Below, one piece after another: positions 19,364-29,595 of a DNA stretch of 64,000 nucleotides. Source of the DNA: Enterobacillus tribolii (lineage in GTDB: Bacteria > Pseudomonadota > Gammaproteobacteria > Enterobacterales > Enterobacteriaceae); NCBI RefSeq assembly GCF_003363015.1, contig NZ_QRAP01000001.1:543162-607161 (forward strand), written 5' to 3'. A program made the translations under genes and the position numbers. The stretch's first letter is position 1, and the number at the start of each line of letters is the position of its first letter. A model generated the notes under the pieces. The model saw only the letters and a program-made list of their open reading frames with translations. It did not search any database and was not told the origin of the DNA.

Positions 19364-19792
19364 TCAGTTTTGTACGGCACAGCGTGCCGTGCCTTCCGCT
19401 TTCAGATTTTCAATATCTTCACCGCCCTGCTTTATGGCCGTTTCCAGCGCGCGTACGGAAGGATACCGTTCACGGAATAGCGCCGTTACGCAGGCACAAC
19501 CCCGTTCCGCGTCTTCCGGGGAAACTTGTTGCATCGCCTTTTTTACGCACTCACGCTGGAATGCGGTGAATTCAGCCTCGCGTTTTTCGTTCTCTGAGGC
19601 CGTGAAGGAAGCGGCCAGGGTAAGCAATGTCAGTATCAGGGCTGGAATAAAGGCAGAAGGGGAACGAACGGCTTGTAATAAGGTTTTGGGGGGCGTGGAT
19701 TTTTTTACCAGGTTGAGAATACCGCCGATCAGAAAGCAGAACATCAGGAAAGTCAGTATTTTTCCGATAATAAATCCGATGATGTAGCCCAT
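19364..19792 (-). CDS. Uncharacterised membrane protein, 142 residues
   Basis: No family recognised. The N-terminus is strongly hydrophobic (IIGFIIGKILTFLMFCFLIGGIL), and a second span near residues 48-66 (AFIPALILTLLTLAASF) follows a basic loop. The rest is a soluble, probably periplasmic, segment with four cysteines in its second half (ECVKKAM, GCACV, RCAVQN) that could form disulfides. The ribosome site AGGGA lies seven bases before the ATG. It is monocistronic and flanked by genes on both sides without overlap. A role in the envelope is all that can be inferred. Confidence 0.65.
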   Translation of the reverse strand: MGYIIGFIIGKILTFLMFCFLIGGILNLVKKSTPPKTLLQAVRSPSAFIPALILTLLTLAASFTASENEKREAEFTAFQRECVKKAMQQVSPEDAERGCACVTALFRERYPSVRALETAIKQGGEDIENLKAEGTARCAVQN

Positions 19793-19931
19793 TTAGCCGT
19801 CCCTGCAATGGTGAGTTGGTGTGACAGTCTAGCCGAGCGAATGAAAGGCATCCAGCCTTGAAAATAAAAACACAGCGGGCCGCTTAGCAGCCCGTTGCTC
19901 CGGATGACAGAATAACGCCATAGATTGGCCT

Positions 19932-20216
19932 TTATCCCTGATGCGGCATGAGTTTAGGGTCGGCGACGACCGGTGGTTTTTGGCTGGTTAATGCCTGTTC
20001 GTCCGCGCTGATGCTGCCGGAGGCATCAGCCCATACGCCTTCTACTTTAGACTTGGTGATCTGTTGGTGCTGATAATTGAGATCCTGACCTACTGCGGCA
20101 ACATGGTTACTCTCGGTTCCGCCGCTGTTGTCGGCCCAGGGAATTTGCATATCTGCGGCAAAAGCAGAACCGGTTGCTGCGGTAACAAACAGCAGTGAAG
20201 CAATAAGCGTTTTCAT
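19932..20216 (-). CDS. Small exported protein, 94 residues (unrecognised)
   Basis: Starts at MKTLIASLLFVTAATGSAFA with a clear Sec signal peptide, likely cleaved after SAFA. The mature part of about 74 residues is hydrophilic, lacks cysteine and reads WADNSGG, LNYQHQQ, EGVWADASGS near its middle. GGAG eight bases before this ATG picks it over an in-frame start 43 codons earlier whose extension looks non-coding. No relative is recognised. The 530 bases upstream are AT-rich and should hold its promoter. Confidence 0.65.
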   Translation of the reverse strand: MKTLIASLLFVTAATGSAFAADMQIPWADNSGGTESNHVAAVGQDLNYQHQQITKSKVEGVWADASGSISADEQALTSQKPPVVADPKLMPHQG

Positions 20217-20710
20217 GGAATAAACTCCAATATAAATGATGTAAATAGTCTTATAAATTTTAAGTAATTTGCCTTGCTCTGCAATCACTGAGATGTATTC
20301 GTTTATTTCTTCTGCATCAGCATGAAATGTATAACCATGGTGCATGAAATCAGCGTGCGTTATTGGTTTTTTTATATAACTTCATTATTGAAATTGTGTT
20401 AACTAATTGATTTACATGAAATTTATAATTCAACTTGATTGCTGCTGAGAGGAGGGGAAAGCGGCTGGTGGTGCATGTTTATAGTAATCAGGAATATTTC
20501 ATGAAGGGGTGTTTCATATTATTAATAGCAGACGATTGTGGTAAAGAGTGAACATGCCTTATTGTTACATTATGTAGTGGCTCGACATATTTTATGGCGT
20601 TACGGACCCATGTCTCCGCTAACGTATATTCCGCGGCTTTATATTACCCGGAGGATATTAATTCAGCACGATAGTTCTGCGGATTGATTAAAAGAAATAT
20701 TCCTGAAAAG
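20217..20710. other. Intergenic stretch, nothing recognised
   Basis: AT-rich sequence between a small exported protein gene and the aegA terminator. It contains only very short frames and no clear hairpin or RNA gene that I could identify. It presumably carries the promoter of the leftward exported-protein gene. Confidence 0.4.
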
Positions 20711-20733
20711 AAAAAGGCGGGAAAACCCGCCCT
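20711..20733 (-). terminator. Terminator of aegA
   Basis: Stem GGCGGG / CCCGCC with an AAAA loop, 20 bases after the aegA stop. On the minus strand it is followed by TTTTTCTTTTC. Confidence 0.8.
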
Positions 20734-20753
20734 TGATGAACCTGCCATTGTCC

Positions 20754-22808
<2,055 letters not shown>

Positions 22809-22883
22809 TCATCACCGGGTTATGCATTTATCATGCACAAGCAGGGATAATTAACGTAAAGGGAGCGATAAGAAATGTTATGT

Positions 22884-22899
22884 TGTGGAATCTATCACA
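22884..22899. promoter_or_regulatory. CRP-like site upstream of aegA
   Basis: TGTGGAATCTATCACA matches the CRP palindrome TGTGA-N6-TCACA at 9 of 10 specified positions, 115-130 bases before aegA. It could also be read by FNR-family relatives with lower affinity. Confidence 0.5.
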
Positions 22900-23092
22900 T
22901 TCCTGGTGAGCAATTAGGTTGAAAAACATACGGTTCCGGTAAAGGAATGCGTTATGTCAATTTCAACTCAGGAATTCTCCTGCCCGCTATCGTCCCTGTT
23001 ATCAAAACGAAATTTTAATTATCAATATGCATGTGTACATGATAATCGGGGAATGGGCGCGGGGGAATTGTTCAGGTGCACAGAAATGAACA

Positions 23093-23116
23093 GCGATGGC
23101 ACGAAAATGCCATCGC
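23093..23116 (-). terminator. Terminator of nifJ
   Basis: Perfect nine-base stem GCGATGGCA / TGCCATCGC, six-base loop, 25 bases past the nifJ stop. The minus-strand flank is moderately T-rich. Confidence 0.7.
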
Positions 23117-23141
23117 CGGGTATGAAACGTGCTAAGGAAAA

Positions 23142-26100
23142 TTACTCGGCGGCGCTTTTTTCGCTTTTCCCCGCCATCTGGCTGAGGAAATCGAAGCGTT
23201 TTTGCAGCTCTTCCGCGGCTTCACGGTAAAGCAGCTCCGCGACGTCCGGCTCCGTGGTGTTCAGGCGGCGGAAGCGTTGCTCGTTCAGCAGCGTTGCGGT
23301 CAGGTCTGCCGACGGCGGGCGGGAATCCAGCGCCAGAGCCGGTTTCCCTTCTTCTGTGCGGCGTGGATCGAAGCGATACAGCGGCCAGAACCCTGCCGAC
23401 GTCAGTTGCTTCATCTGCTCATGGCTGTAGGCCAAGTCGTATCCGTGCTCTTCACAGGGGCTGTAAGCGATGATCAGCGACGGGCCGGGATACGCCTCCG
23501 CCTCCTGAATCGCTTTCACTGTCTGGTTAAGCTGCGCGCCCAGGGAGATCTGCGCGACGTAAACGTGGCCATACATCATCATGCTGACGCCCAAATCCTT
23601 GCGTGCCTTACGTTTGCCGTGCTCGCCGAACTTCGTCACCGCACCGATGGGCGTCGCTTTTGACTGCTGGCCGCCGGTGTTGGAATAGCATTGGGTGTCG
23701 AGCACCAGAACGTTGACGTTTTCCGTCAGGCTAAGGACGTGGTCAAGGCCGCCGAAGCCGATGTCGTAGGCCCAGCCATCGCCGCCGATCAACCAGATAG
23801 ACTTATCGACCAGATAATCGGCATCGGCCTCTAACTGACGCGCCGCCGGGGCCGCGTTATCACGCAATAATGCGCGCAGCGTGGCAACCTGTTGACGGCG
23901 AACGTCCGCCTCAGTACCTTCGCTTTGCAACGCCGCCACCAGATCTTGCGGCAGTTCTGGACGCAGTTCGTCCAGCAAACGCAGAACCCGCTGGCGATGC
24001 TGATCCACCGTCAGGCGGAAGCCCAGGCCGAATTCCGCATTGTCCTCGAATAATGAGTTGGCCCAGGCCGGCCCGCGTCCTTCCGCGTTGGTGGTATAGG
24101 GCGTGGTGGGCAGGTTTCCGCCGTAAATCGAAGAACAACCGGTAGCGTTGGCAATCAGCAAACGATCGCCGTAAAGCTGGGTCAGCAGCTTAATGTAAGG
24201 CGTTTCACCGCAGCCGGAGCAGGCGCCGGAATATTCGAACAGCGGGCTGATCAATTGAGAGGTGCGGATGTCGATACGCTCAATTTTGCTGCGATCGATT
24301 TCAGGCAGTTCGAGGAAGAAGCCGAAGTTTGCTTTTTCCTCTTCCAGATGCTCAAGGCGCGGTTTCATGTTGATGGCCTTGATCTCCGGATTTTGCCGGT
24401 CTTTGGCCGGGCAGACCTCCACGCAGAGGTTGCAGCCGGTGCAGTCTTCCGGCGCGACCTGAAGCACGTATTTCTGGCCGCGCATATCGCGCGCCTTGAC
24501 GTCCAGGGAGTCCAGCGACGCCGGCGCGCCTTCCATCGCTTCCGGGGAAACGACTTTGGCGCGGATGGCCGAATGCGGGCAGGCCGCGACGCAGTGGTTG
24601 CACTGGGTACACAACGGCGCTTCCCAGATGGGAAATTCTTCGGCGATGTTGCGTTTTTCCCAGCGGGTGGTGCCGGTCGGCCAGGTGCCGTCCGGCGGGA
24701 AGGCGGAAACAGGCAGGGCGTCGCCCAACCCGGCCAGCATTGTTGCCGTGACGGTTTTCACGAAGTCCGGGGCGGCGTCGGAGACTACCGGCGGGCGCAC
24801 CGGGCTGGTTTCATCAACCGGACTCAGCGCAATCTCCGTCAGGGCGTCGCGCGCGGCGGCCAGCGCCTGCCAGTTGCGCTCCACGACGTCGTTTCCTTTG
24901 CTGCTGTAGCTGCGGCTGATGGCGTCCTGCAACAGGCTCAGCGCATCGACGCCAGGCAGAACGTTGCTCAGGTGGAAGAAGGCCATCTGCATCACGGTGT
25001 TGATGCGGGCGCCCAGCTTGCATTCGCGCGCGATTTTGGCGGCGTTGATGACGTAAAACCGGGCTTTGCGCTGGTGAAGCAACGCCTGCACGTCCTGCGG
25101 CAGATTGTGCCAGACGTCAGCGGCGGCGAACGGCGTGTTGAGCAGGAAAATGCCGCCGGGTTTCAGTTTTTCCACCATCTGGTATTTGTCGATGAACTGC
25201 CATTGGTGGCAGGCGACGAAGTCCGCCTGACCAATCAGGTAGGCGGAGTGAATCGGGCTGTCGCTGATACGCAGGTGCGAGACCGTTAACCCGCCTGCTT
25301 TTTTGGAGTCGTAAACGAAATAGCCCTGGGTGTAATAAGGCGTGCTGTTGCCGATGATCTTGATGTTGTTTTTGGTGGCGGAAACGGTGCCGTCGCTGCC
25401 CAGTCCGAAAAACAGGGCTTCCATCCGGGTGCGCTGCGGCAGTAACTCATCGCTCAGCGGCAACGAGAGATGCGTGATGTCGTCAAAGATGCCGACGGTA
25501 AAGCGCGGGCGCGGGGCCTCCTGCTTCAGTTCGTTAAACACGGCCAGCGCGCAGTCCGGTCCGAACTCTTTTGATGATAGCCCGTAGCGTCCGCCGATAA
25601 CGCGCGGCATGCTGTCGCGTTCTCCGCGGGAGCAGGCCTCGGCCAACGCGGTCATGATATCAAGGTAAAGCGGTTCGGCCTGCGCGCCCGGTTCTTTGGT
25701 ACGATCCAATACCGCGATGCGTTTGGCGCTGGCGGGCAGCACATCCAGCAAATGCCGGGCGGAGAAGGGGCGGAACAGGCGGACTTTCAGTACGCCGACT
25801 TTTTCACCCCGGCTCAGCAGGGTATCGACGACTTCCTCGCAGGTGCCGATGGCCGATCCCATCAGGATCACCACGCGATCCGCCTGCGGGTGGCCGTAAT
25901 ACTCAAACGGGCGATACGCACGGCCGGTTTGCGCGGCGAATGCCGTCATCGCGTCTTCAACGTGCTGATAGGTGGCGTCATACCACGGGTTAGTGGCCTC
26001 ACGCGACTGGAAATAGGTATCCGGGTTGGCCGATGTGCCGCGAATGACGGGATGATCCGGCGTCAGGGCGCGTGCGCGATGTGCGTCGATAGCCGTCTGC

Positions 26101-26675
26101 GGCAGCAGGGCTTTCAGCGTATCGTCAGACAGCGGCGCGATTTTATTGATTTCATGCGACGTACGGAAACCGTCGAAGAAATGAATAAACGGTATGCGGC
26201 TGTTGAGCGTGGCGATCTGGGAAATCAGTGCGAAGTCCTGTGCTTCCTGTACGCTGGCGGCGCATAACATGGCGCAACCGGTTTGGCGCACGGCCATGAC
26301 GTCGGAGTGATCGCCGAAAATAGACAAGGCGTGGGTGGCGACCGTGCGGGCCGCGACGTGCAGCACGAATGGCGTCAGTTCGCCGGCGATTTTGTACAGA
26401 TTCGGGATCATCAGCAGCAATCCCTGTGAGGAGGTGAAGGAGGTCGCCAGCGCGCCGGTTTGCAAGGCACCGTGTACCGTGGCGATCGCGCCGCCTTCCG
26501 ACTGCATCTCTACAACGCGGGGCGTATCGCCCCAGATATTTTGGCGTCCGTCGCCTGACCAGGAATCCGCTTGTTCTGCCATGGTGGAACTTGGCGTGAT
26601 GGGGTAGATCGCAATGACCTCATTGGTGCGGTAAGCCACCGAGGCCACTGCGCTGTTACCGTCAGTGGTGATCAT
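23142..26675 (-). CDS. nifJ: Pyruvate:ferredoxin (flavodoxin) oxidoreductase NifJ/YdbK
   Basis: Single-chain enzyme that oxidises pyruvate to acetyl-CoA and CO2 and reduces flavodoxin or ferredoxin. At 1177 residues it closely matches E. coli YdbK (1174). Domains in order: N-terminal pyrimidine-binding domain (ITTDGNSAVASVAYRTNEV, YPITPSSTMAE), domain II, then the gamma domain (GSDGTVSATKNNIKIIG). A two-cluster ferredoxin domain follows (CTQCNHCVAACPHSAIR and CTGCNLCVEVCP). The thiamine-diphosphate domain comes last, with CSGCGETPYIKLL, ATGCSSIYGG and GGDGWAYDIGFGG. It is monocistronic with its own terminator. It is fermentative or stress-related; no nif genes are nearby, so no link to nitrogen fixation is implied. 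Confidence 0.97.
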   Translation of the reverse strand: MITTDGNSAVASVAYRTNEVIAIYPITPSSTMAEQADSWSGDGRQNIWGDTPRVVEMQSEGGAIATVHGALQTGALATSFTSSQGLLLMIPNLYKIAGELTPFVLHVAARTVATHALSIFGDHSDVMAVRQTGCAMLCAASVQEAQDFALISQIATLNSRIPFIHFFDGFRTSHEINKIAPLSDDTLKALLPQTAIDAHRARALTPDHPVIRGTSANPDTYFQSREATNPWYDATYQHVEDAMTAFAAQTGRAYRPFEYYGHPQADRVVILMGSAIGTCEEVVDTLLSRGEKVGVLKVRLFRPFSARHLLDVLPASAKRIAVLDRTKEPGAQAEPLYLDIMTALAEACSRGERDSMPRVIGGRYGLSSKEFGPDCALAVFNELKQEAPRPRFTVGIFDDITHLSLPLSDELLPQRTRMEALFFGLGSDGTVSATKNNIKIIGNSTPYYTQGYFVYDSKKAGGLTVSHLRISDSPIHSAYLIGQADFVACHQWQFIDKYQMVEKLKPGGIFLLNTPFAAADVWHNLPQDVQALLHQRKARFYVINAAKIARECKLGARINTVMQMAFFHLSNVLPGVDALSLLQDAISRSYSSKGNDVVERNWQALAAARDALTEIALSPVDETSPVRPPVVSDAAPDFVKTVTATMLAGLGDALPVSAFPPDGTWPTGTTRWEKRNIAEEFPIWEAPLCTQCNHCVAACPHSAIRAKVVSPEAMEGAPASLDSLDVKARDMRGQKYVLQVAPEDCTGCNLCVEVCPAKDRQNPEIKAINMKPRLEHLEEEKANFGFFLELPEIDRSKIERIDIRTSQLISPLFEYSGACSGCGETPYIKLLTQLYGDRLLIANATGCSSIYGGNLPTTPYTTNAEGRGPAWANSLFEDNAEFGLGFRLTVDQHRQRVLRLLDELRPELPQDLVAALQSEGTEADVRRQQVATLRALLRDNAAPAARQLEADADYLVDKSIWLIGGDGWAYDIGFGGLDHVLSLTENVNVLVLDTQCYSNTGGQQSKATPIGAVTKFGEHGKRKARKDLGVSMMMYGHVYVAQISLGAQLNQTVKAIQEAEAYPGPSLIIAYSPCEEHGYDLAYSHEQMKQLTSAGFWPLYRFDPRRTEEGKPALALDSRPPSADLTATLLNEQRFRRLNTTEPDVAELLYREAAEELQKRFDFLSQMAGKSEKSAAE

Positions 26676-26809
26676 TAAACGTACCTTTGTTTGCTCACTA
26701 AAACAGGATGTGTCCGATTACAGTCCGGTACACTCTCAGATGCCGAAAGTCTAACAAAATGCGATCGGCAGTCTTATCAGTTTTATGGCAAAGCGCAGGC
26801 AGGTAAGCA

Positions 26810-26819
26810 GGGGGGGGGG
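26810..26819 (+). repeat. Homopolymer of ten G residues
   Basis: A G10 run lies 14 bases past the stop of the MgtC-type gene and 135 bases upstream of nifJ. Such runs are prone to replication slippage and also to sequencing error. No reading frame crosses it. Confidence 0.8.
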
Positions 26820-26833
26820 AAACGATACCCGCG

Positions 26834-27490
26834 TTAGCGGATATCGATAAAGCGTACGCCGCTGATTTGTTGCACCTGGGCATAAACGTCGCTGATCTCC
26901 TGCTTCGGGCGCAGGGTCAGCTCCATCGTCATCTCGCAGACTTCGCTGTCGTTTTCATGCTGGACGACCGACAGGTAGCCAGGCTTCAGCCGCAGCTTTT
27001 GCAGCGTGACCAGCACGCCCGGCACGCTTTCCGGCAACAGACGTATCAGCATGGAATGATGGTGGCCGAGCAGGTGGTTTCCCAACTGGCGGAATACCTC
27101 CAGCACCACCAGCGTCATCAGCGCGCCGTATATGCCGATTTCATACAGGCCGCTGCCGATCACCAGGCCGATGGCCGCGGTGACCCACAGGCCGGCGGCG
27201 GTAGTCAGCCCCTTAACAACCTGCTTCTGAATAATGATGGTGCCCGCGCCGAGAAAACCCATGCCGCTGACGACCTGGGCGGCGATACGGCTGGGGTCCA
27301 GACCAACGTGACTTTCGTTCAAAATATCGGCAAAACCGTATTTAGAAACTATCATAAACAAAGCGCTGCCGATGCCGACCAGAATATGGGTACGTAACCC
27401 TGCCTCTTTGGCGCGGAGCTGGCGTTCCAGGCCGATCAGGCCGCCGAGAAATCCCGCAAGGGCGACACGCAGCAATAAATCAGTGATCAT
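26834..27490 (-). CDS. MgtC/SapB family membrane protein
   Basis: Inner-membrane protein with an N-terminal MgtC domain of four or five helices. The family signature [24 protein letters not shown]-type stretch lies at residues 14-37, and [13 protein letters not shown] is at about 80-92. A C-terminal cytoplasmic ACT-like segment of about 75 residues follows. The start MITDLLLRV is chosen for GAGAG just ahead; an in-frame ATG four codons earlier lacks a ribosome site. Relatives affect magnesium homeostasis, ATP synthase and virulence, but many members have no known role. It is closer to YhiD-type proteins than to Salmonella MgtC by length (218). Confidence 0.82.
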   Translation of the reverse strand: MITDLLLRVALAGFLGGLIGLERQLRAKEAGLRTHILVGIGSALFMIVSKYGFADILNESHVGLDPSRIAAQVVSGMGFLGAGTIIIQKQVVKGLTTAAGLWVTAAIGLVIGSGLYEIGIYGALMTLVVLEVFRQLGNHLLGHHHSMLIRLLPESVPGVLVTLQKLRLKPGYLSVVQHENDSEVCEMTMELTLRPKQEISDVYAQVQQISGVRFIDIR

Positions 27491-27642
27491 AAGCTCTCTC
27501 ATTCGGTAATTCGGTTGTCTTACCCGGCAATAAAGGGTAAAACTTTTGCAGTTATTATAAACCCGCTGCGCGACAGGTTTTGCACACCTGATGACAAGCG
27601 CTGGGAACAACAGAATCAAAAAGGCTCAGGGAGCAAGCAATA

Positions 27643-27912
27643 ATGAAATTAACACCGATATTGGCCGTGGTGGTTGCCGGCTTTTTGTCCGCATGCAGCA
27701 GCAGCGAACCCGAACAGCAGGCGACCAGCGCCAATGTGCATCAGCGTACCGTGGTTTCGATGGCCTCACCGGCCTCTGATAACTGCGCCCGCGCTGGCGG
27801 TACGCTGGCGTTTTCCCGGCAACTGGATGGCAGCTCGGTTGGCATGTGTCAGCTTCCCAACGGCAAACGGTGCGGAGAACTGGCGCTGATGCAGGGATCC
27901 TGCACCCGCTGA
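27643..27912 (+). CDS. ydbJ: DUF333 lipoprotein YdbJ
   Basis: Small lipoprotein of 89 residues with the lipobox LSAC (Cys18). A C-terminal DUF333 domain contains PASDNCARAGGTL, LDGSSVGMCQLPNGKRCGELALMQG and a final Cys, a four-cysteine pattern. GGGAG precedes the ATG. In E. coli ydbJ lies between nifJ and hslJ, the same arrangement as here apart from the inserted MgtC-type gene. Function is unknown beyond envelope location. Confidence 0.85.
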   Translation: MKLTPILAVVVAGFLSACSSSEPEQQATSANVHQRTVVSMASPASDNCARAGGTLAFSRQLDGSSVGMCQLPNGKRCGELALMQGSCTR

Positions 27913-27952
27913 GGGGAAACCGGCAGCGGGTGAGGCTGCCGGAGGCGTGAGG

Positions 27953-28372
27953 TTACAGCCAGTCTTTTTGCCGATAGACCAGAGTATGGCGCCCGTTACT
28001 CAATTGCAGTACGCCTTTTTCCAGCGAAATGTTTGCGCCGGAACTCAGTACGTCGCTGATGATGCCGTCCAGCGCCGCGCGTTGCGGATCGATGCAGGCT
28101 TTGCGCGTGCTGACCAGTTTGCTGACCTTCAGCTTACCGCCGGTCAGTTCACCCCAGCCGCTGAAGCGGTTACACATTGCGCCTGAAACGTGCAGTTTTT
28201 CCCCGAACTCGATGTCCGGCGACATGGCTTCGCCGCTGAACGCTTTGCCATCGACCTGAGTCAGCACGAAATGACGGTGCAGCAGATCGCTCTGCTGCGG
28301 AGTATCCGCATGCCGCGCGCAGCCGGCCAGTACGAAAGCGCCCAGCGCCAGGCCAATCCATTTGTGGTTCAT
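27953..28372 (-). CDS. hslJ: META-domain lipoprotein HslJ
   Basis: Outer-membrane-type lipoprotein (139 residues, lipobox LAGC near Cys18) with a META domain. The domain includes FVLTQVDGKAFS, SGAMCNRFSGWGEL and a late STRKACIDPQRAALD, where two cysteines may pair. E. coli HslJ is a heat-inducible lipoprotein connected with novobiocin resistance. It is convergent with ydbJ (40-base gap), and ldhA lies 16 bases upstream on the same strand, so ldhA and hslJ may share a transcript as in E. coli. Confidence 0.92.
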   Translation of the reverse strand: MNHKWIGLALGAFVLAGCARHADTPQQSDLLHRHFVLTQVDGKAFSGEAMSPDIEFGEKLHVSGAMCNRFSGWGELTGGKLKVSKLVSTRKACIDPQRAALDGIISDVLSSGANISLEKGVLQLSNGRHTLVYRQKDWL

Positions 28373-28388
28373 GCCTTTTCTCTTCTTT

Positions 28389-29381
28389 TTATGCCGTTAA
28401 CAAATTAGGGCAGTGTTCGCCCCGGGACAGCGATAGCAGGTTTTGCAGCGTGGTCTCGGAAATGCTGATCAGCGCCTCTTCGGTCAGGAACGCCTGATGG
28501 CCGGTAAACAGAACGTTATGGCAGGCAGACAGCCGGCGGAACACGTCATCCTGAATGACGTCGTTGGATTTGTCTTCAAAAAACAGGTCGCGTTCATTTT
28601 CATACACGTCCATGCCCAACGCGCCGATTTTTTGCTGTTTCAGCGCCTCGATGGCGGCGCTGGAATCGATCAGGCCGCCCCGGCTGGTGTTGATGATCAT
28701 CACACCGTCTTTCATTTGCGCGAAGGCGTTTTTGTCCAGCAGATGGTGGTTTTCCGGAGTTAACGGGCAGTGCAGGCTGATGACGTCGGACTGCTGATAC
28801 AGCGTTTTCAGGTCTACATATTCTGCGCCAAGCTCCAGAGCCTGCTGGCTGGGGTAGGGATCGAACGCCAGAATCTTCATCCCGAATCCTTTGAGGATAC
28901 GCATGGTCGCGACGCCGATTTTACCCGTACCAATTACCCCGGCGGTGCGGTTATGCATGTTGAAACCAATCAGCCCCTCAAGGGAGAAGTTGGCGTCGCG
29001 GGTACGTTGATAAGCCCGGTGGATCCGGCGGTTAAGACACATCATCAGCCCTACGGCGTGTTCGGCGACGGCTTCCGGCGAGTAGGCCGGTACGCGGACC
29101 ACCTCGATGCCCAGCTCTTTTGCGGCGTCGAGATCAACGTTATTGAAACCGGCGCAGCGCAGGGCGACGATTTTCACGCCCAGTTTCGCCAGCTCGGTCA
29201 ACACTTCACGGCTGCCGTCATCATTGACGAAAATACAAACGGCTTCGCATCCTTGCGCGACTTTGGCGGTTTTGGTGCTCAGCAGGAAGTCAAAAAACTC
29301 CAGCTCGAAACCAAATTTCTGATTCACCATTTCCAAATATTTGTGGTCATACTGTTTAGTGCTGTAAATCGCGAGTTTCAT
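28389..29381 (-). CDS. ldhA: Fermentative D-lactate dehydrogenase LdhA
   Basis: NADH-dependent reduction of pyruvate to D-lactate in fermentation. It has 330 residues (329 in E. coli). It opens with MKLAIYSTKQYDHKYLEMVN. The NAD-binding motif GVIGTGKIGVATMRIL is near residue 150. The substrate arginine is in INTSRGGLID, the glutamate in YENE and the catalytic histidine in LFTGHQAFLTEEAL near residue 296. It reads towards hslJ. The 215-base gap to the divergent ydbH holds both promoters. Confidence 0.97.
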   Translation of the reverse strand: MKLAIYSTKQYDHKYLEMVNQKFGFELEFFDFLLSTKTAKVAQGCEAVCIFVNDDGSREVLTELAKLGVKIVALRCAGFNNVDLDAAKELGIEVVRVPAYSPEAVAEHAVGLMMCLNRRIHRAYQRTRDANFSLEGLIGFNMHNRTAGVIGTGKIGVATMRILKGFGMKILAFDPYPSQQALELGAEYVDLKTLYQQSDVISLHCPLTPENHHLLDKNAFAQMKDGVMIINTSRGGLIDSSAAIEALKQQKIGALGMDVYENERDLFFEDKSNDVIQDDVFRRLSACHNVLFTGHQAFLTEEALISISETTLQNLLSLSRGEHCPNLLTA

Positions 29382-29595
29382 AAGGATTTCCCCACCAAGA
29401 AATTGTGATCAAGTTAACAAAAATGCGGTTAAAAAACAATTATTCAGCAGATTCCGGGCTGTGCCGTCCACGGTGTCCGTTGCTGTCGTACTTCGGTTAA
29501 GTTATTGAGATTTTAGGTGGATCTGTGCCGTATACGTTCAGATTATCCGTTAAGTATGGTATTTTGCGACGGTTTAACAAAAAGCAAGGCATGTT

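Noticed and set aside
22954-23229. 91-residue plus-strand frame reaching into the nifJ 3' end
   Set aside because: Crosses the nifJ terminator and overlaps its coding region; composition looks random.
24255-25289. 344-residue plus-strand frame antisense to nifJ
   Set aside because: Mirror of a high-GC coding region; NifJ motifs on the minus strand are intact.
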